Source: JBJXGC01 sp046154545
GTDB taxonomy: Bacteria; Chloroflexota; Dehalococcoidia; Tepidiformales; Tepidiformaceae
DNA length: 11,964 nt
Assembly (NCBI GenBank): GCA_046154545.1
Contig: JBJXGC010000342.1
Location: 1-11,964 of the forward strand
Direction of reading: 5' to 3'
Below the pieces are notes generated by a model. That model was given only the letters and a program-made list of their open reading frames with translations, was not told where the DNA came from and searched no databases. Shown piece by piece: positions 6,488-11,964 of this stretch (positions within the stretch are counted from its first letter, which is position 1; each line of letters starts with the position of its first letter). The position numbers were made by a program, and so were the translations under genes.

Positions 6488-6629
6488 ACTGCTCAGGTTC
6501 AAGAGGCTACTGCAACCCGCGAAAAAGAATCTCCTCAAAGCGGTGCTGTGCCCGCGTTCGAACCGCCTGCTTCGCGTCCCGCGAACATCGGCCCATGGGT
6601 GTGTGGCGATGTGCCTGAGCTGCGCGCGA

Positions 6630-6653
6630 CCCGCGGCCAGGGACGGCCGCGAC
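6630..6653 (-). repeat. Copy 2 of the 24-nt hairpin repeat, possible terminator, 2 nt after the ABM gene stop
   Basis: On the - strand this copy is identical over 24 nt to 4034-4057 and begins 2 nt after the TAG stop of the ABM monooxygenase (stop at 6656-6658). It forms the same 7-bp CGCGGCC/GGCCGCG hairpin. Position and orientation suggest it ends the ECH-ADH-ABM transcript. Confidence 0.75.
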
Positions 6654-6655
6654 TC

Positions 6656-7012
6656 CTATCGTGTGCCGTGCGTTGCCGTGAAGAAGTCCGGCCGCGGCGT
6701 GCCGGTGTCGTCGTATACAGGCTCCGAAATGTCGATCCGGTACTTGGCGACGTCGGCGCCGCGGAGGCCGTAGGCGCCGAGGACGGCGCGCATCCCGTTG
6801 TAGTTGGGGCCTTTGAAGTGCGCGGCCAGCGCCTCTTCGCTCGCCCAGCGCTCGTACACATAGATGGTCGAGTCCGAGAGGCCATCGACCGTCCAGACAT
6901 AGTCAAGGCAGCCAGGCTGGCGGCGGGTTGCGGCCTCGAGCTGGCGCCCGGCGGCGAGCGCGGCTTCCCGCTTCGCCGGGTCAATCTCCACGGTGCCTGC
7001 AATAATGATCAC
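6656..7012 (-). CDS. ABM-domain (YgiN-like) putative quinol/antibiotic-biosynthesis-type monooxygenase
   Basis: A 118-residue protein with one ferredoxin-like ABM domain over about residues 1-95: 'IIIAGTVEIDPAKREAALAAGRQLEAATRRQPGCLDYVWTVD' and the family-typical 'IYVYERWASEEALAAHF'. Such proteins are cofactor-free dimers; characterised members oxidise quinols or polyketide aromatics, others are heme-degrading (IsdG-like). The Asn/His sites that would mark a heme oxygenase are not evident, so a YgiN-like role is more likely, but the substrate is unknown. The start is GTG at 7012, firmly set by AAGGAGG (7018-7024) 5 nt before it. It follows the alcohol dehydrogenase by 78 nt and is probably the last gene of that operon; the 24-nt hairpin repeat follows its stop. 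The C-terminal ~20 residues extend past the core domain. Confidence 0.88.
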   Translation of the reverse strand: MIIIAGTVEIDPAKREAALAAGRQLEAATRRQPGCLDYVWTVDGLSDSTIYVYERWASEEALAAHFKGPNYNGMRAVLGAYGLRGADVAKYRIDISEPVYDDTGTPRPDFFTATHGTR

Positions 7013-7090
7013 GTCTGCCTCCTTGCCGTCCCAGCGGTGCGTTTCGCCGCCACGGTTGAATGGGTTGCCCGGTCCGAATCCGTGCTCTGG

Positions 7091-8092
7091 CTATGGTTCG
7101 AGCACAGCCCGGTAGCGCACTTTGTTCAACCGCAACCGGTCGTGCGCCTCGTTCACCGCGTCGAGGCCAAACCGTTCGATGATGGGCCTGATGCCATGGG
7201 TCGCGGCCAGGGCGAGCACCTCGCGGACGTCCGCGCGCGAGCCGAAGAAGCTCCCCACCACGCGAAGCTGCAGGCCGGTGAAGACAGCCGGCGGGATTGG
7301 CAACGCGTCGCCGTCGGCCGCGGCGAGCACGATCGTCCCCTGCTTCGCCACCCCTCCAAGGATTTTCGCAAGCGGCGCGAGCGAATTTGCGGTCTGGAGC
7401 ACGAGATGCGCGCCCCCGCGGGCCGCGAGCGTGGCACTCATCGCCTCCACATCGCCCGCTTCCGTCGCCCCGAGTTCCAGCGCCAGGGCGACCTTGTCCG
7501 GGCTCGAAGTGACGGCGTAGACCTCCGCTCCCATGGCGCGGGCAATGGAGATGGCGAGATGGCCGAGTCCGCCCACGCCAAGGATCGCGACGCGTTGTCC
7601 GGCCTCGAGGCCGCCGTTCTTGAGGGCGGCGTAGCTCGTCAGGCCGGCGCAGAAGAAAGGCGCGGCGTCGGCGAAGGAGAGGCTTGCGGGCAGCGGGATG
7701 GCGTGGTCCGCGGGCATGCGGAGGTACTCCGCGTAGCCGCCGTCGAAGGCGAGGCCCGCGAGGCGCGTAAACCCGAGCAGGCAGGCCTCCTCCTCACCGG
7801 CGCGGCAGTATGCGCAGTCACCGCAGGTGAAGAGGGCGTGGGCCCCGACCCGGTCGCCCACGCGGACGCCGGTGACCCCGTCTCCCACCTCCGCGACAAC
7901 ACCGGCGGCTTCGTGGCCGGGCACGAGCGGCATAGCCGCGCCGCCGATGGCGTCGATGATCCGCAGGTCGGTGTAGCAGACGCCGCATGCCTTGACGTTG
8001 AGGACGATTTCTCCCGGGCTAGGGCGCGGGACGGGCCGCTGCTTGATGACGAGCGGCGCTCCGAGCTTCTCCGCGACAGCTACTCGCATCAT
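7091..8092 (-). CDS. AdhP-like zinc-dependent alcohol dehydrogenase
   Basis: A 333-residue MDR-family enzyme with all zinc ligands visible: catalytic C39 (GVCYTD), H60-E61 (PGHEAAG) and C148 (FFCAGLTSY); structural C90, C93, C96 and C104 (CGDCAYCRAGEEEAC). The NAD(P) loop is GVGGLG (172-177). The 'CAGLT.YAALK' segment and length are typical of propanol-preferring AdhP-type and related aldehyde/alcohol dehydrogenases, distinct from the sorbitol/threonine-type pair at the left of the window. It interconverts alcohols and aldehydes with NAD(P) in the cytoplasm. The first of two adjacent ATGs is chosen because GGAGGA (8101-8106) lies 8 nt before it. The crotonase gene ends 46 nt upstream and the ABM gene begins 78 nt downstream, which suggests a three-gene operon. 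Substrate unknown. Confidence 0.94.
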   Translation of the reverse strand: MMRVAVAEKLGAPLVIKQRPVPRPSPGEIVLNVKACGVCYTDLRIIDAIGGAAMPLVPGHEAAGVVAEVGDGVTGVRVGDRVGAHALFTCGDCAYCRAGEEEACLLGFTRLAGLAFDGGYAEYLRMPADHAIPLPASLSFADAAPFFCAGLTSYAALKNGGLEAGQRVAILGVGGLGHLAISIARAMGAEVYAVTSSPDKVALALELGATEAGDVEAMSATLAARGGAHLVLQTANSLAPLAKILGGVAKQGTIVLAAADGDALPIPPAVFTGLQLRVVGSFFGSRADVREVLALAATHGIRPIIERFGLDAVNEAHDRLRLNKVRYRAVLEP

Positions 8093-8138
8093 GGCCTGCT
8101 TCCTCCCGGGACTGATCGCACGTGGCCTGGCTCCCCGC

Positions 8139-9014
8139 TCATCGCTTCGCGCCGTGGCCCCAGCCGAACGGTTCGTCGCGCCAGCCGAGGGCGGTCTTCA
8201 GGCCCTGCTCCGAGGCGATCCGGCCGAACTCCCCGAAGGAGGGTGTCTCGTGATAGATCGCGTCGAACTCGGCCCCTTCGGCGGCGGCGGTGCGCAGGCC
8301 GGAGATCTCGAACCAGCGGTTCGTCACGTGCTTGTGGACGCTCAGGGCGTCGAGCGGGACCTTGGCGATGCGGCGGCACCAGGCGAGCGTCTCCTCGTCC
8401 AGGCGATCGTTCGGGATGACGCGGTTGATCATGCCGATGCGCTCGGCCTCGGTGGCGGTGATGGTGTCGCCGCTGAAGAGCAGCTCCTTCGTCTTGAGCA
8501 TGCCGATCTTCGCCGGCCACATGCCGAGGGTGGGCGGGATGCCGAGGGCGCGGGCGGCCGGATGGCCGAAGCTCGCGTCCTCCGAGGCGAAGACGATGTC
8601 GCAGGCGCCGATCAGTTCGCCTCCGCCCGCCAGGCAGTAGCCCTGCACCTGGGCGACGATCGGTTTGCGGAAGGACCACATCCAGAGCCAGCGCTCGACC
8701 GACTCGCGCAGCCCCTCGCGGTCGAGGGCCACACGCGATTCGCCGAGCTCCCAGGCGTGCGTGCCCTGGGGCGCCTTCGTCGCGGTGTTGCGCCGCTGGC
8801 CGGGCGTGAGGTCGTAGCCCGCGCAGAAGGCGCGGCCGTTGGCGCGCAGGCGGACGACGCGGACGGCGTCGCCGTGGCGCAGTTCGCGGAGGGCCGCCTC
8901 CAGGTCGTCGCGCAGGCCCGCGCTGATCGCGTTCAGCTTCTCGGGCCTGTTCAGGGTGATGGTCGCGACGCCGGAATCTTCGACCTCGACCAGGACGTTG
9001 TCGTACTCAGCCAC
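8139..9014 (-). CDS. Crotonase-superfamily enoyl-CoA hydratase/isomerase-like protein
   Basis: A 291-residue crotonase-fold enzyme. Oxyanion-hole segments are GRAFCAGYD (60-68) and GYCLAGGGEL (125-134), so it binds a CoA thioester. The first hydratase glutamate is kept (GGGE, about 133), but the second, expected in the 'FGQPE' position, is replaced: here it reads FGHPAA (149-154). Loss of that acid argues against simple enoyl-CoA hydration and for another crotonase reaction. An insertion of about 40 residues before 'RKPIVAQVQG', with a W-rich 'ERWLWMW', matches an actinobacterial/Chloroflexota subgroup often named enoyl-CoA hydratase/isomerase. The start is taken as GTG at 9014: GGGAGG (9019-9024) lies 4 nt upstream, whereas an in-frame GTG at 9026 would put that site inside the gene. 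First gene of the ECH-ADH-ABM set. Confidence 0.9.
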   Translation of the reverse strand: MAEYDNVLVEVEDSGVATITLNRPEKLNAISAGLRDDLEAALRELRHGDAVRVVRLRANGRAFCAGYDLTPGQRRNTATKAPQGTHAWELGESRVALDREGLRESVERWLWMWSFRKPIVAQVQGYCLAGGGELIGACDIVFASEDASFGHPAARALGIPPTLGMWPAKIGMLKTKELLFSGDTITATEAERIGMINRVIPNDRLDEETLAWCRRIAKVPLDALSVHKHVTNRWFEISGLRTAAAEGAEFDAIYHETPSFGEFGRIASEQGLKTALGWRDEPFGWGHGAKR

Positions 9015-9052
9015 AATGCCTCCCACGCGGTCAGAAGCCGCGCCGGGAACGA

Positions 9053-9080
9053 ATCATACAGATCCGGGGGTCGGTGTTCA
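9053..9080 (-). promoter_or_regulatory. Candidate promoter for the crotonase-dehydrogenase-monooxygenase operon
   Basis: On the - strand TGAACA (9075-9080) and TATGAT (9053-9058) are separated by 16 nt, 38 nt before the crotonase start. The -35 overlaps the last codons of the PIN toxin gene, so the metabolic operon may be transcribed apart from the TA pair. Confidence 0.45.
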
Positions 9081-9491
9081 GTCCCATGGGTTGTGGAGCG
9101 GCACGCCGAGGCCATCAAAGTCGGACGCGTTTCGGGTGACCAGTGTGAGGCCATGAACCTGGGCGGTCGCGGCCAGCAGGGCGTCGATACGAAGCGCCTG
9201 GCGGTCGCCAGCCGTCTGGCCAGCGGTAAGTTGTGCCCAGGCCCGCGTAATCGGCAGCGTCACCTGGAGAAGCCGCCCTTCGAAACGGGAGGGCAGTTCT
9301 GCTGCCCACAGTTCCAGGCCCTCCCGGCGGCGACTGGCGGGCATTCTGATGATGCCGCGGTCGATTTCACCAATGGCCAGGACACTGACAAAGAGGTCCT
9401 CATCGCGCTGTCCGAGCAGCCATTCGATCACCCGCGGTTCGGAGCGGTCCTTCGTCGGTTCTGAAAGCACAACGGTGTCAAGCAGGAACAT
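9078..9491 (-). CDS. vapC: PIN-domain toxin (VapC family)
   Basis: A 137-residue single PIN domain, the usual VapC length. The acidic residues that bind the catalytic metal are visible: D5 (FLLDTVVLSE), E42 (IGEIDRG), D103 (RIDALLAATA) and D124 (TRNASDF). VapC toxins are Mg-dependent RNases that cut tRNA or rRNA and are held inactive by the partner antitoxin. In the first motif the usual Asn after LLDT is Val, a mild departure. The ATG at 9491 gives the family N-terminus; it overlaps the end of the antitoxin gene by 14 nt, so the two are translationally coupled, antitoxin first. The stop lies inside the candidate promoter of the next operon. Confidence 0.88.
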   Translation of the reverse strand: MFLLDTVVLSEPTKDRSEPRVIEWLLGQRDEDLFVSVLAIGEIDRGIIRMPASRRREGLELWAAELPSRFEGRLLQVTLPITRAWAQLTAGQTAGDRQALRIDALLAATAQVHGLTLVTRNASDFDGLGVPLHNPWD

Positions 9492-9825
9492 CGGGGCCAC
9501 GGTCGAGCGGGATCTCCGGCTCACCCCTGGGCGCCGAGAGGAGGTACTCCACCAGCGTCTGCTTCTTCGCGGCACTCGCGGGGTGCTCCCGAACCCTGGC
9601 CCGGACGCTCTCCCGGAACGCTTCATCGACCAGGATCGAGCCCTTGGCCGCGGCGGACTCCTCGCCCTTCGCAGCGGCGGCACGAAGCCATTCGCCGTAT
9701 TCGCGATCACGGGCCGACAAGAGGCGCAGCGCCTCGTCGATCACGGCTTCCGGCGAGGGGAACTCGCCGGAGGCCACCTTCTCGTCGATAACGGCCAGGG
9801 CATCGGATGAGAGCTGTACGTCCAT
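9478..9825 (-). CDS. ParD-like ribbon-helix-helix antitoxin partnered with a PIN toxin
   Basis: A 115-residue protein. The first ~40 residues follow the ParD/CopG ribbon-helix-helix pattern: 'MDVQLSSDALAVIDEKVASGEFPSPEAVIDEALRLLSARD', a short beta strand for DNA contact and two helices for dimerisation. The rest is charged and Ala/Glu-rich, is likely to fold only on toxin binding, and ends with an acidic/Pro tail (GEPEIPLDRGPDVPA). Family role: represses its own promoter and blocks the toxin. ParD-type antitoxins usually pair with ParE; here the neighbour is a PIN RNase, so this is a mixed pairing. No ribosome site precedes the ATG, and TAGGAT ends 7 nt upstream, which suggests leaderless transcription. 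It overlaps the toxin start by 14 nt. Confidence 0.82.
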   Translation of the reverse strand: MDVQLSSDALAVIDEKVASGEFPSPEAVIDEALRLLSARDREYGEWLRAAAAKGEESAAAKGSILVDEAFRESVRARVREHPASAAKKQTLVEYLLSAPRGEPEIPLDRGPDVPA

Positions 9826-9832
9826 CAGGTCG

Positions 9833-9838
9833 ATCCTA
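9833..9838 (-). promoter_or_regulatory. -10 element of a probable leaderless promoter for the antitoxin-toxin pair
   Basis: TAGGAT on the - strand is followed by seven bases (CGACCTG) and then the ATG, with no purine-rich ribosome site. The spacing places the transcription start at the ATG. The same layout is seen before the AbiGi-like gene. Confidence 0.5.
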
Positions 9839-9872
9839 TCACAGAGGACCCGGCTGTCGCGGCCGATTCGGA

Positions 9873-10718
9873 TCAGAAGAGCAGGCTGCTGAGGCGCCGC
9901 TGGTACTCCTTCGTCATCGGCGAGTCGAGGCCGAGGATGTCGAAGACGGCCAGGGCGGCTTTGCGCGCAGCCCCTTCACCCATCGTGCGGTCGAGGCGGA
10001 CGGATTCGAGCAGTTCGTCGAGGGCGGCCTCGAACTGGGCGCCGGCGGCGAGCATGACGCCCCAGCGATACCGGGCGCGGGCGTCCTTCGGGTTCGCGAC
10101 CACGGCGCCGCGGAGGTCCTCACCGCCGTGGCGTTCGGCGAAGCCGTCGAGGAAGATGCGGTGCTTCATCACCTTCGCGCGGCGGTCGGTTGGGGCACGT
10201 TCGAGCAGGGCCTCAGCCTCGGCGCGGTCGCCGCGGGCGATGAGGATGCCAGCCAGCCCGGTGATGGCGTCCGCATTCCCGGGGGCCGACGTCAGGAGCT
10301 CGCGGAAGCGGGCTTCGGCGGCGGCGGGGTCGCTGGCAGCGAGGTCGGCCGCCTCTTTGGCGGCCCGCTCGGCCGCCGACGGGACGAGCTTCGCGAAGAA
10401 GGCGCGCACTTGCGATTCGGGCACGGCCCCGGTGAATTCGGCGACCATCTTGCCGTTGCGGAAGGCCTTGACGGCGGGGATTCCCTGGATCCGGAACTGC
10501 GAGGCCGTCCGCGGGTTCTCGTCGGTGTTCAGCTTCGCGAGGACGACCTCACCGCCGTGTTCGTCAGCCACCTTCTCGATGACCGGGCCGAGCACGCGGC
10601 AGGGCCCGCACCACGGCGCCCAGAAATCGACGACCACGGGCCTGGTCTTCGAGGCTTCGAGGACATCGTGGGCGAAGGTGGCGTCGGTGACGTCGAGGGG
10701 GGCCTGGGTGGCGGGCAT
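9873..10718 (-). CDS. cnoX: Thioredoxin-TPR co-chaperone CnoX/YbbN family
   Basis: A 281-residue protein, close to the length of E. coli CnoX (YbbN). Residues 8-110 form a thioredoxin domain with the redox motif WCGPC (36-40) after 'VVVDFWAP' and a cis-Pro loop 'IQGIPAVKAF'. From about 118 to the end there are alpha-helical TPR-like repeats ('AEARFRELLTSAPGNADAITGLAGILIARGDRAEAEALL') and the C-terminal 'RKAALAVFDILG...YQRRLSSLLF' typical of the family. CnoX-type proteins bind unfolded or oxidised proteins and hand them to GroEL/DnaK; members with intact WCGPC can also act as reductases, unlike the E. coli form, whose motif is altered. The ATG at 10718 has GGAG 9 nt upstream. It is separated from the upstream SDR by a strong hairpin, so it probably has its own promoter. 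It is likely a core housekeeping gene. Confidence 0.93.
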   Translation of the reverse strand: MPATQAPLDVTDATFAHDVLEASKTRPVVVDFWAPWCGPCRVLGPVIEKVADEHGGEVVLAKLNTDENPRTASQFRIQGIPAVKAFRNGKMVAEFTGAVPESQVRAFFAKLVPSAAERAAKEAADLAASDPAAAEARFRELLTSAPGNADAITGLAGILIARGDRAEAEALLERAPTDRRAKVMKHRIFLDGFAERHGGEDLRGAVVANPKDARARYRWGVMLAAGAQFEAALDELLESVRLDRTMGEGAARKAALAVFDILGLDSPMTKEYQRRLSSLLF

Positions 10719-10751
10719 GGGGGACAGCTCCGGGACGTGGGGATATTCCCG

Positions 10752-10757
10752 ATCGTA
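10752..10757 (-). promoter_or_regulatory. Possible -10 element for cnoX
   Basis: TACGAT on the - strand lies between the SDR terminator hairpin and the cnoX start. No good -35 is visible, so this is tentative. Confidence 0.25.
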
Positions 10758-10767
10758 ACGAACGGGG

Positions 10768-10792
10768 CGCCCACCGGGAACCCCGGTGGGCG
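10768..10792 (-). terminator. Strong hairpin terminating the MFE-2-like SDR gene
   Basis: CGCCCACCGGG (10768-10778) and CCCGGTGGGCG (10782-10792) form a perfect 11-bp stem with a 3-nt loop, 21 nt after the SDR stop on the - strand. The following CCCCGTTCGTT is only weakly T-rich. It separates the SDR from cnoX. Confidence 0.7.
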
Positions 10793-10813
10793 AGTATGGA
10801 CGAGAGGTTGGGG

Positions 10814-11746
10814 CTAGCCCTGGCCCTCGGTCTTCGGGGCGCTGGGCTGGCGGCGCTGGTACATCGACCCACTCTCGGCGCTGGCGCGGAACGACGCCTC
10901 CATCGCCTTACCGGCGGCGGCGAGGTCCCAGCGCTCGGGGGCCGAGACGACCCGAATCGGCTCCGGGTTGCTGTAAAGCGTGATGTTGTAGCCGCTGGAG
11001 CCGACGACCCAGCCGTTGCACCAGCCAGATTCGAGGCCCGCGAGGTAGGTCACAGGGATGGCGATGTTGTCGGGCGAGCGCTCCGGGTCCTCTTCGTCCT
11101 GCACCCAGCCCCGGCGGCGGTCGGCGGGGACGGTGGCGGTCATGCGGGTCGAGGCGCCGGGGGCGATGGCGTTCGAGGTCACGCCGTAGCGGTGGAGGGC
11201 CTGGGCGCAGGAGTAGGTGAAGCCGACGATGGCCATCTTCGCCGCCGCGTAGTTCGGCTGGCCGGGCGCGCCGAAGAGGCCCGAGCCGGAGGTGAAGTTG
11301 ATCAGCCGGTAGTTGCCCTCCTTCGCCTGGCGCCAGTAGAGCGAGGCGAACTTCGTCGTATTGAAGGTGCCCTTGGCGTGGACGGCCATGACCGCGTCCC
11401 ACTCCTCCTCGGTCATGTTGAAGACCATGCGGTCGCGGAGGATGCCGGCAACGTTCACGAGGACATCGAGGCGGCCGTACTCGTTGAGGGCGGTGCGGAT
11501 GATGTTTTCGGCCGCGTCGGTGTCGGCGACGTTGTCGAAGTTGGCGACGGCCTTGCCCCCGGCGGCCTTGATCTCGGCCACGACCTGGTTGGCCGGCGAG
11601 TCGTCAGGGATCGAGCCATCGACGGAGACGCCGAGGTCGTTGACGACGATGGCTGCGCCTTCGCTGGCCATCTTGAGGGCGCAGGAACGGCCAATGCCGC
11701 GCCCGGCGCCGGTGACGATACAGACTCTTCCATCAAGCGAACCCAA
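10814..11746 (-). CDS. Short-chain dehydrogenase, MFE-2/17beta-HSD4-like (hydroxyacyl-CoA dehydrogenase type)
   Basis: A 310-residue SDR. Motifs: cofactor loop TGAGRGIG (12-19), 'NDLG' after the second strand (36-39, Asp favouring NAD), NVAG (98-101, a variant of NNAG), catalytic Ser in 'NFTSGSG' (about 153-155), and Y166/K170 as YAAAK, then 'APGA'. The insert 'VSVDGSIPDDSPANQVVAEIKAAGG' after NDLG and the ~50-residue C-terminal extension are typical of the SDR domain of multifunctional enzyme type 2 and its stand-alone bacterial relatives, which oxidise 3-hydroxyacyl-CoA esters. The start is a TTG at 11746, because GAGGAG (11754-11759) lies 7 nt before it and the frame upstream crosses the promoter and palindrome. 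It is probably monocistronic, with a strong hairpin after the stop. A role in acyl-CoA degradation alongside the crotonase is inference. Confidence 0.9.
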   Translation of the reverse strand: MGSLDGRVCIVTGAGRGIGRSCALKMASEGAAIVVNDLGVSVDGSIPDDSPANQVVAEIKAAGGKAVANFDNVADTDAAENIIRTALNEYGRLDVLVNVAGILRDRMVFNMTEEEWDAVMAVHAKGTFNTTKFASLYWRQAKEGNYRLINFTSGSGLFGAPGQPNYAAAKMAIVGFTYSCAQALHRYGVTSNAIAPGASTRMTATVPADRRRGWVQDEEDPERSPDNIAIPVTYLAGLESGWCNGWVVGSSGYNITLYSNPEPIRVVSAPERWDLAAAGKAMEASFRASAESGSMYQRRQPSAPKTEGQG

Positions 11747-11777
11747 GCTCGTACTCCTCGTGGTATTGCGGTTCGGG

Positions 11778-11783
11778 AGTATA
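11778..11783 (-). promoter_or_regulatory. -10 element for the MFE-2-like SDR gene
   Basis: TATACT on the - strand is a near-consensus -10, about 31 nt before the TTG start. The spacing puts the -35 at the near edge of the 20-bp palindrome (GAGTGG, 16-nt spacer). Confidence 0.55.
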
Positions 11784-11799
11784 CAGGGTGGGCAGGCGT

Positions 11800-11819
11800 C
11801 CACTCGGCCGGCCGAGTGG
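11800..11819. promoter_or_regulatory. Perfect 20-bp palindrome, candidate repressor operator
   Basis: The half-site CCACTCGGCC (11800-11809) is followed at once by its exact complement, GGCCGAGTGG. The dyad overlaps the predicted -35 of the SDR promoter, where a bound dimer such as a TetR-family repressor would block RNA polymerase. No regulator gene lies inside the window, so it may be just beyond the right edge. Confidence 0.6.
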
Positions 11820-11855
11820 GGTTCAAGGTCCCGCGCGACGCCGGTGGTGAGGGGA

Positions 11856-11964
11856 CGCAAAGGTTCAAAGGGTCAAAAAGGGACCAAAGACAAGCGGACG
11901 AGCGCGTCACGCCGTGGCACTGGCCGAATCTCCCTTCACCCGTTGTACCTTTTGATCCTTTGCG
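11856..11964. repeat. CAAAGG-type tandem repeats and a flanking inverted repeat at the window edge
   Basis: From 11857 the motif CAAAGGNT recurs at 8-nt spacing (CAAAGGTT, CAAAGGGT, then CAAAAAGGGA and CCAAAG). The first 18 bases (11856-11873) are matched, with 2 mismatches, by the reverse complement of the last 18 bases of the window (11947-11964). It is AT-richer than its surroundings and carries no recognisable gene; the structure may continue past the edge. Confidence 0.45.

Larger units (their letters stand above)
6137..6655. other. 519-base stretch without a recognised gene; hairpin-rich
   Basis: Open frames exist on both strands, but none reads like a protein family or has a supported start; their composition is that of GC-rich shadows. 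On the - strand the translation from 6596 (MGRCSRDAKQAV... to ...FEEILFRGLQ) looks mildly protein-like but ends after about 32 codons, followed by more stops. The stretch holds the second 24-nt repeat and hairpins at 6376-6406 and 6469-6487, plus two CTACTGC direct repeats (6486-6492, 6507-6513). It may be decayed coding sequence or an untranslated structured region. Confidence 0.5.

Noticed and set aside
6469..6513. CRISPR-like repeats
   Set aside because: Only two short copies of each unit (7 nt), no regular repeat-spacer array and no cas genes.
6550..6575. GGTTCGAAC on the - strand as a tRNA T-arm
   Set aside because: The bases on either side do not pair to make the 5-bp T stem, and no acceptor stem, anticodon arm or D arm can be built around it.
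6175..6618. Possible + strand protein of 147 codons in the gene-free stretch
   Set aside because: Arg/Ser/Cys-rich composition, no ribosome site and no recognisable motif; it overlaps the hairpins and the dispersed repeat.
6164..8419. A 751-codon open frame on the + strand
   Set aside because: It runs antisense through the ABM, alcohol dehydrogenase and crotonase genes, which have clear motifs and ribosome sites; it is a GC-driven shadow.
7992..9464. A 490-codon open frame on the + strand
   Set aside because: Antisense to the crotonase and PIN toxin genes, with no supported start or domain.
11747..11860. An N-terminal extension of the MFE-2-like SDR from an upstream start
   Set aside because: It would translate the promoter, palindrome and ribosome site; the TTG at 11746 with GAGGAG upstream gives the normal SDR N-terminus.

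Overview
This is a GC-rich bacterial window of nearly 12 kb. It mixes oxidoreductase and CoA-ester metabolism genes with three small toxin-antitoxin or defence-type loci. Strong GGAGG-type ribosome sites, GTG/TTG starts and probable leaderless genes (a -10-like TANNAT box 6-7 nt before ATG) fit a high-GC Chloroflexota (Dehalococcoidia/Tepidiforma-like) or actinobacterial genome. The abundance of LLM flavin oxidoreductases and SDRs in such Chloroflexota agrees, but the assignment is inference from style and gene families only.

Left part, + strand (1-4031): two tandem zinc-dependent medium-chain alcohol dehydrogenases (the first cut by the window edge), then a luciferase-like flavin monooxygenase of the limonene-monooxygenase-like group, then a classical short-chain dehydrogenase whose reading frame is broken once. 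The first three overlap or nearly touch and look like one operon. Together they look like a catabolic set for hydroxylating and oxidising a small alcohol, ketone or terpenoid-like compound; the substrate cannot be read from the sequence.

Middle part (4100-6655): a hicB-hicA toxin-antitoxin pair with the antitoxin gene first, a small membrane-anchored four-cysteine protein of unknown function, and, convergent with it, a gene for an AbiGi/DUF2971-like protein preceded by a probable leaderless promoter. The 520-base stretch 6137-6655 has no recognisable gene but holds several hairpins.

Right part, all on the - strand (6656-11746): reading in the direction of transcription, an MFE-2-like SDR, a thioredoxin-TPR co-chaperone (CnoX), a ParD-like antitoxin with a PIN-domain toxin, a crotonase-fold enzyme, an AdhP-like zinc alcohol dehydrogenase and an ABM-domain monooxygenase. 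The last three are closely spaced and probably co-transcribed. The SDR has a TTG start and a perfect 20-bp palindrome just upstream of its predicted promoter, suggesting a repressor operator.

The most distinctive non-coding signal is a 24-nt hairpin-forming repeat found twice, each copy exactly 2 nt after a TAG stop and in the same orientation relative to the gene. No clearly new multi-gene system is evident; the unusual points are this stop-linked repeat, the interspersed TA/defence genes, the palindromic operator and an iteron-like AT-richer stretch at the right edge.
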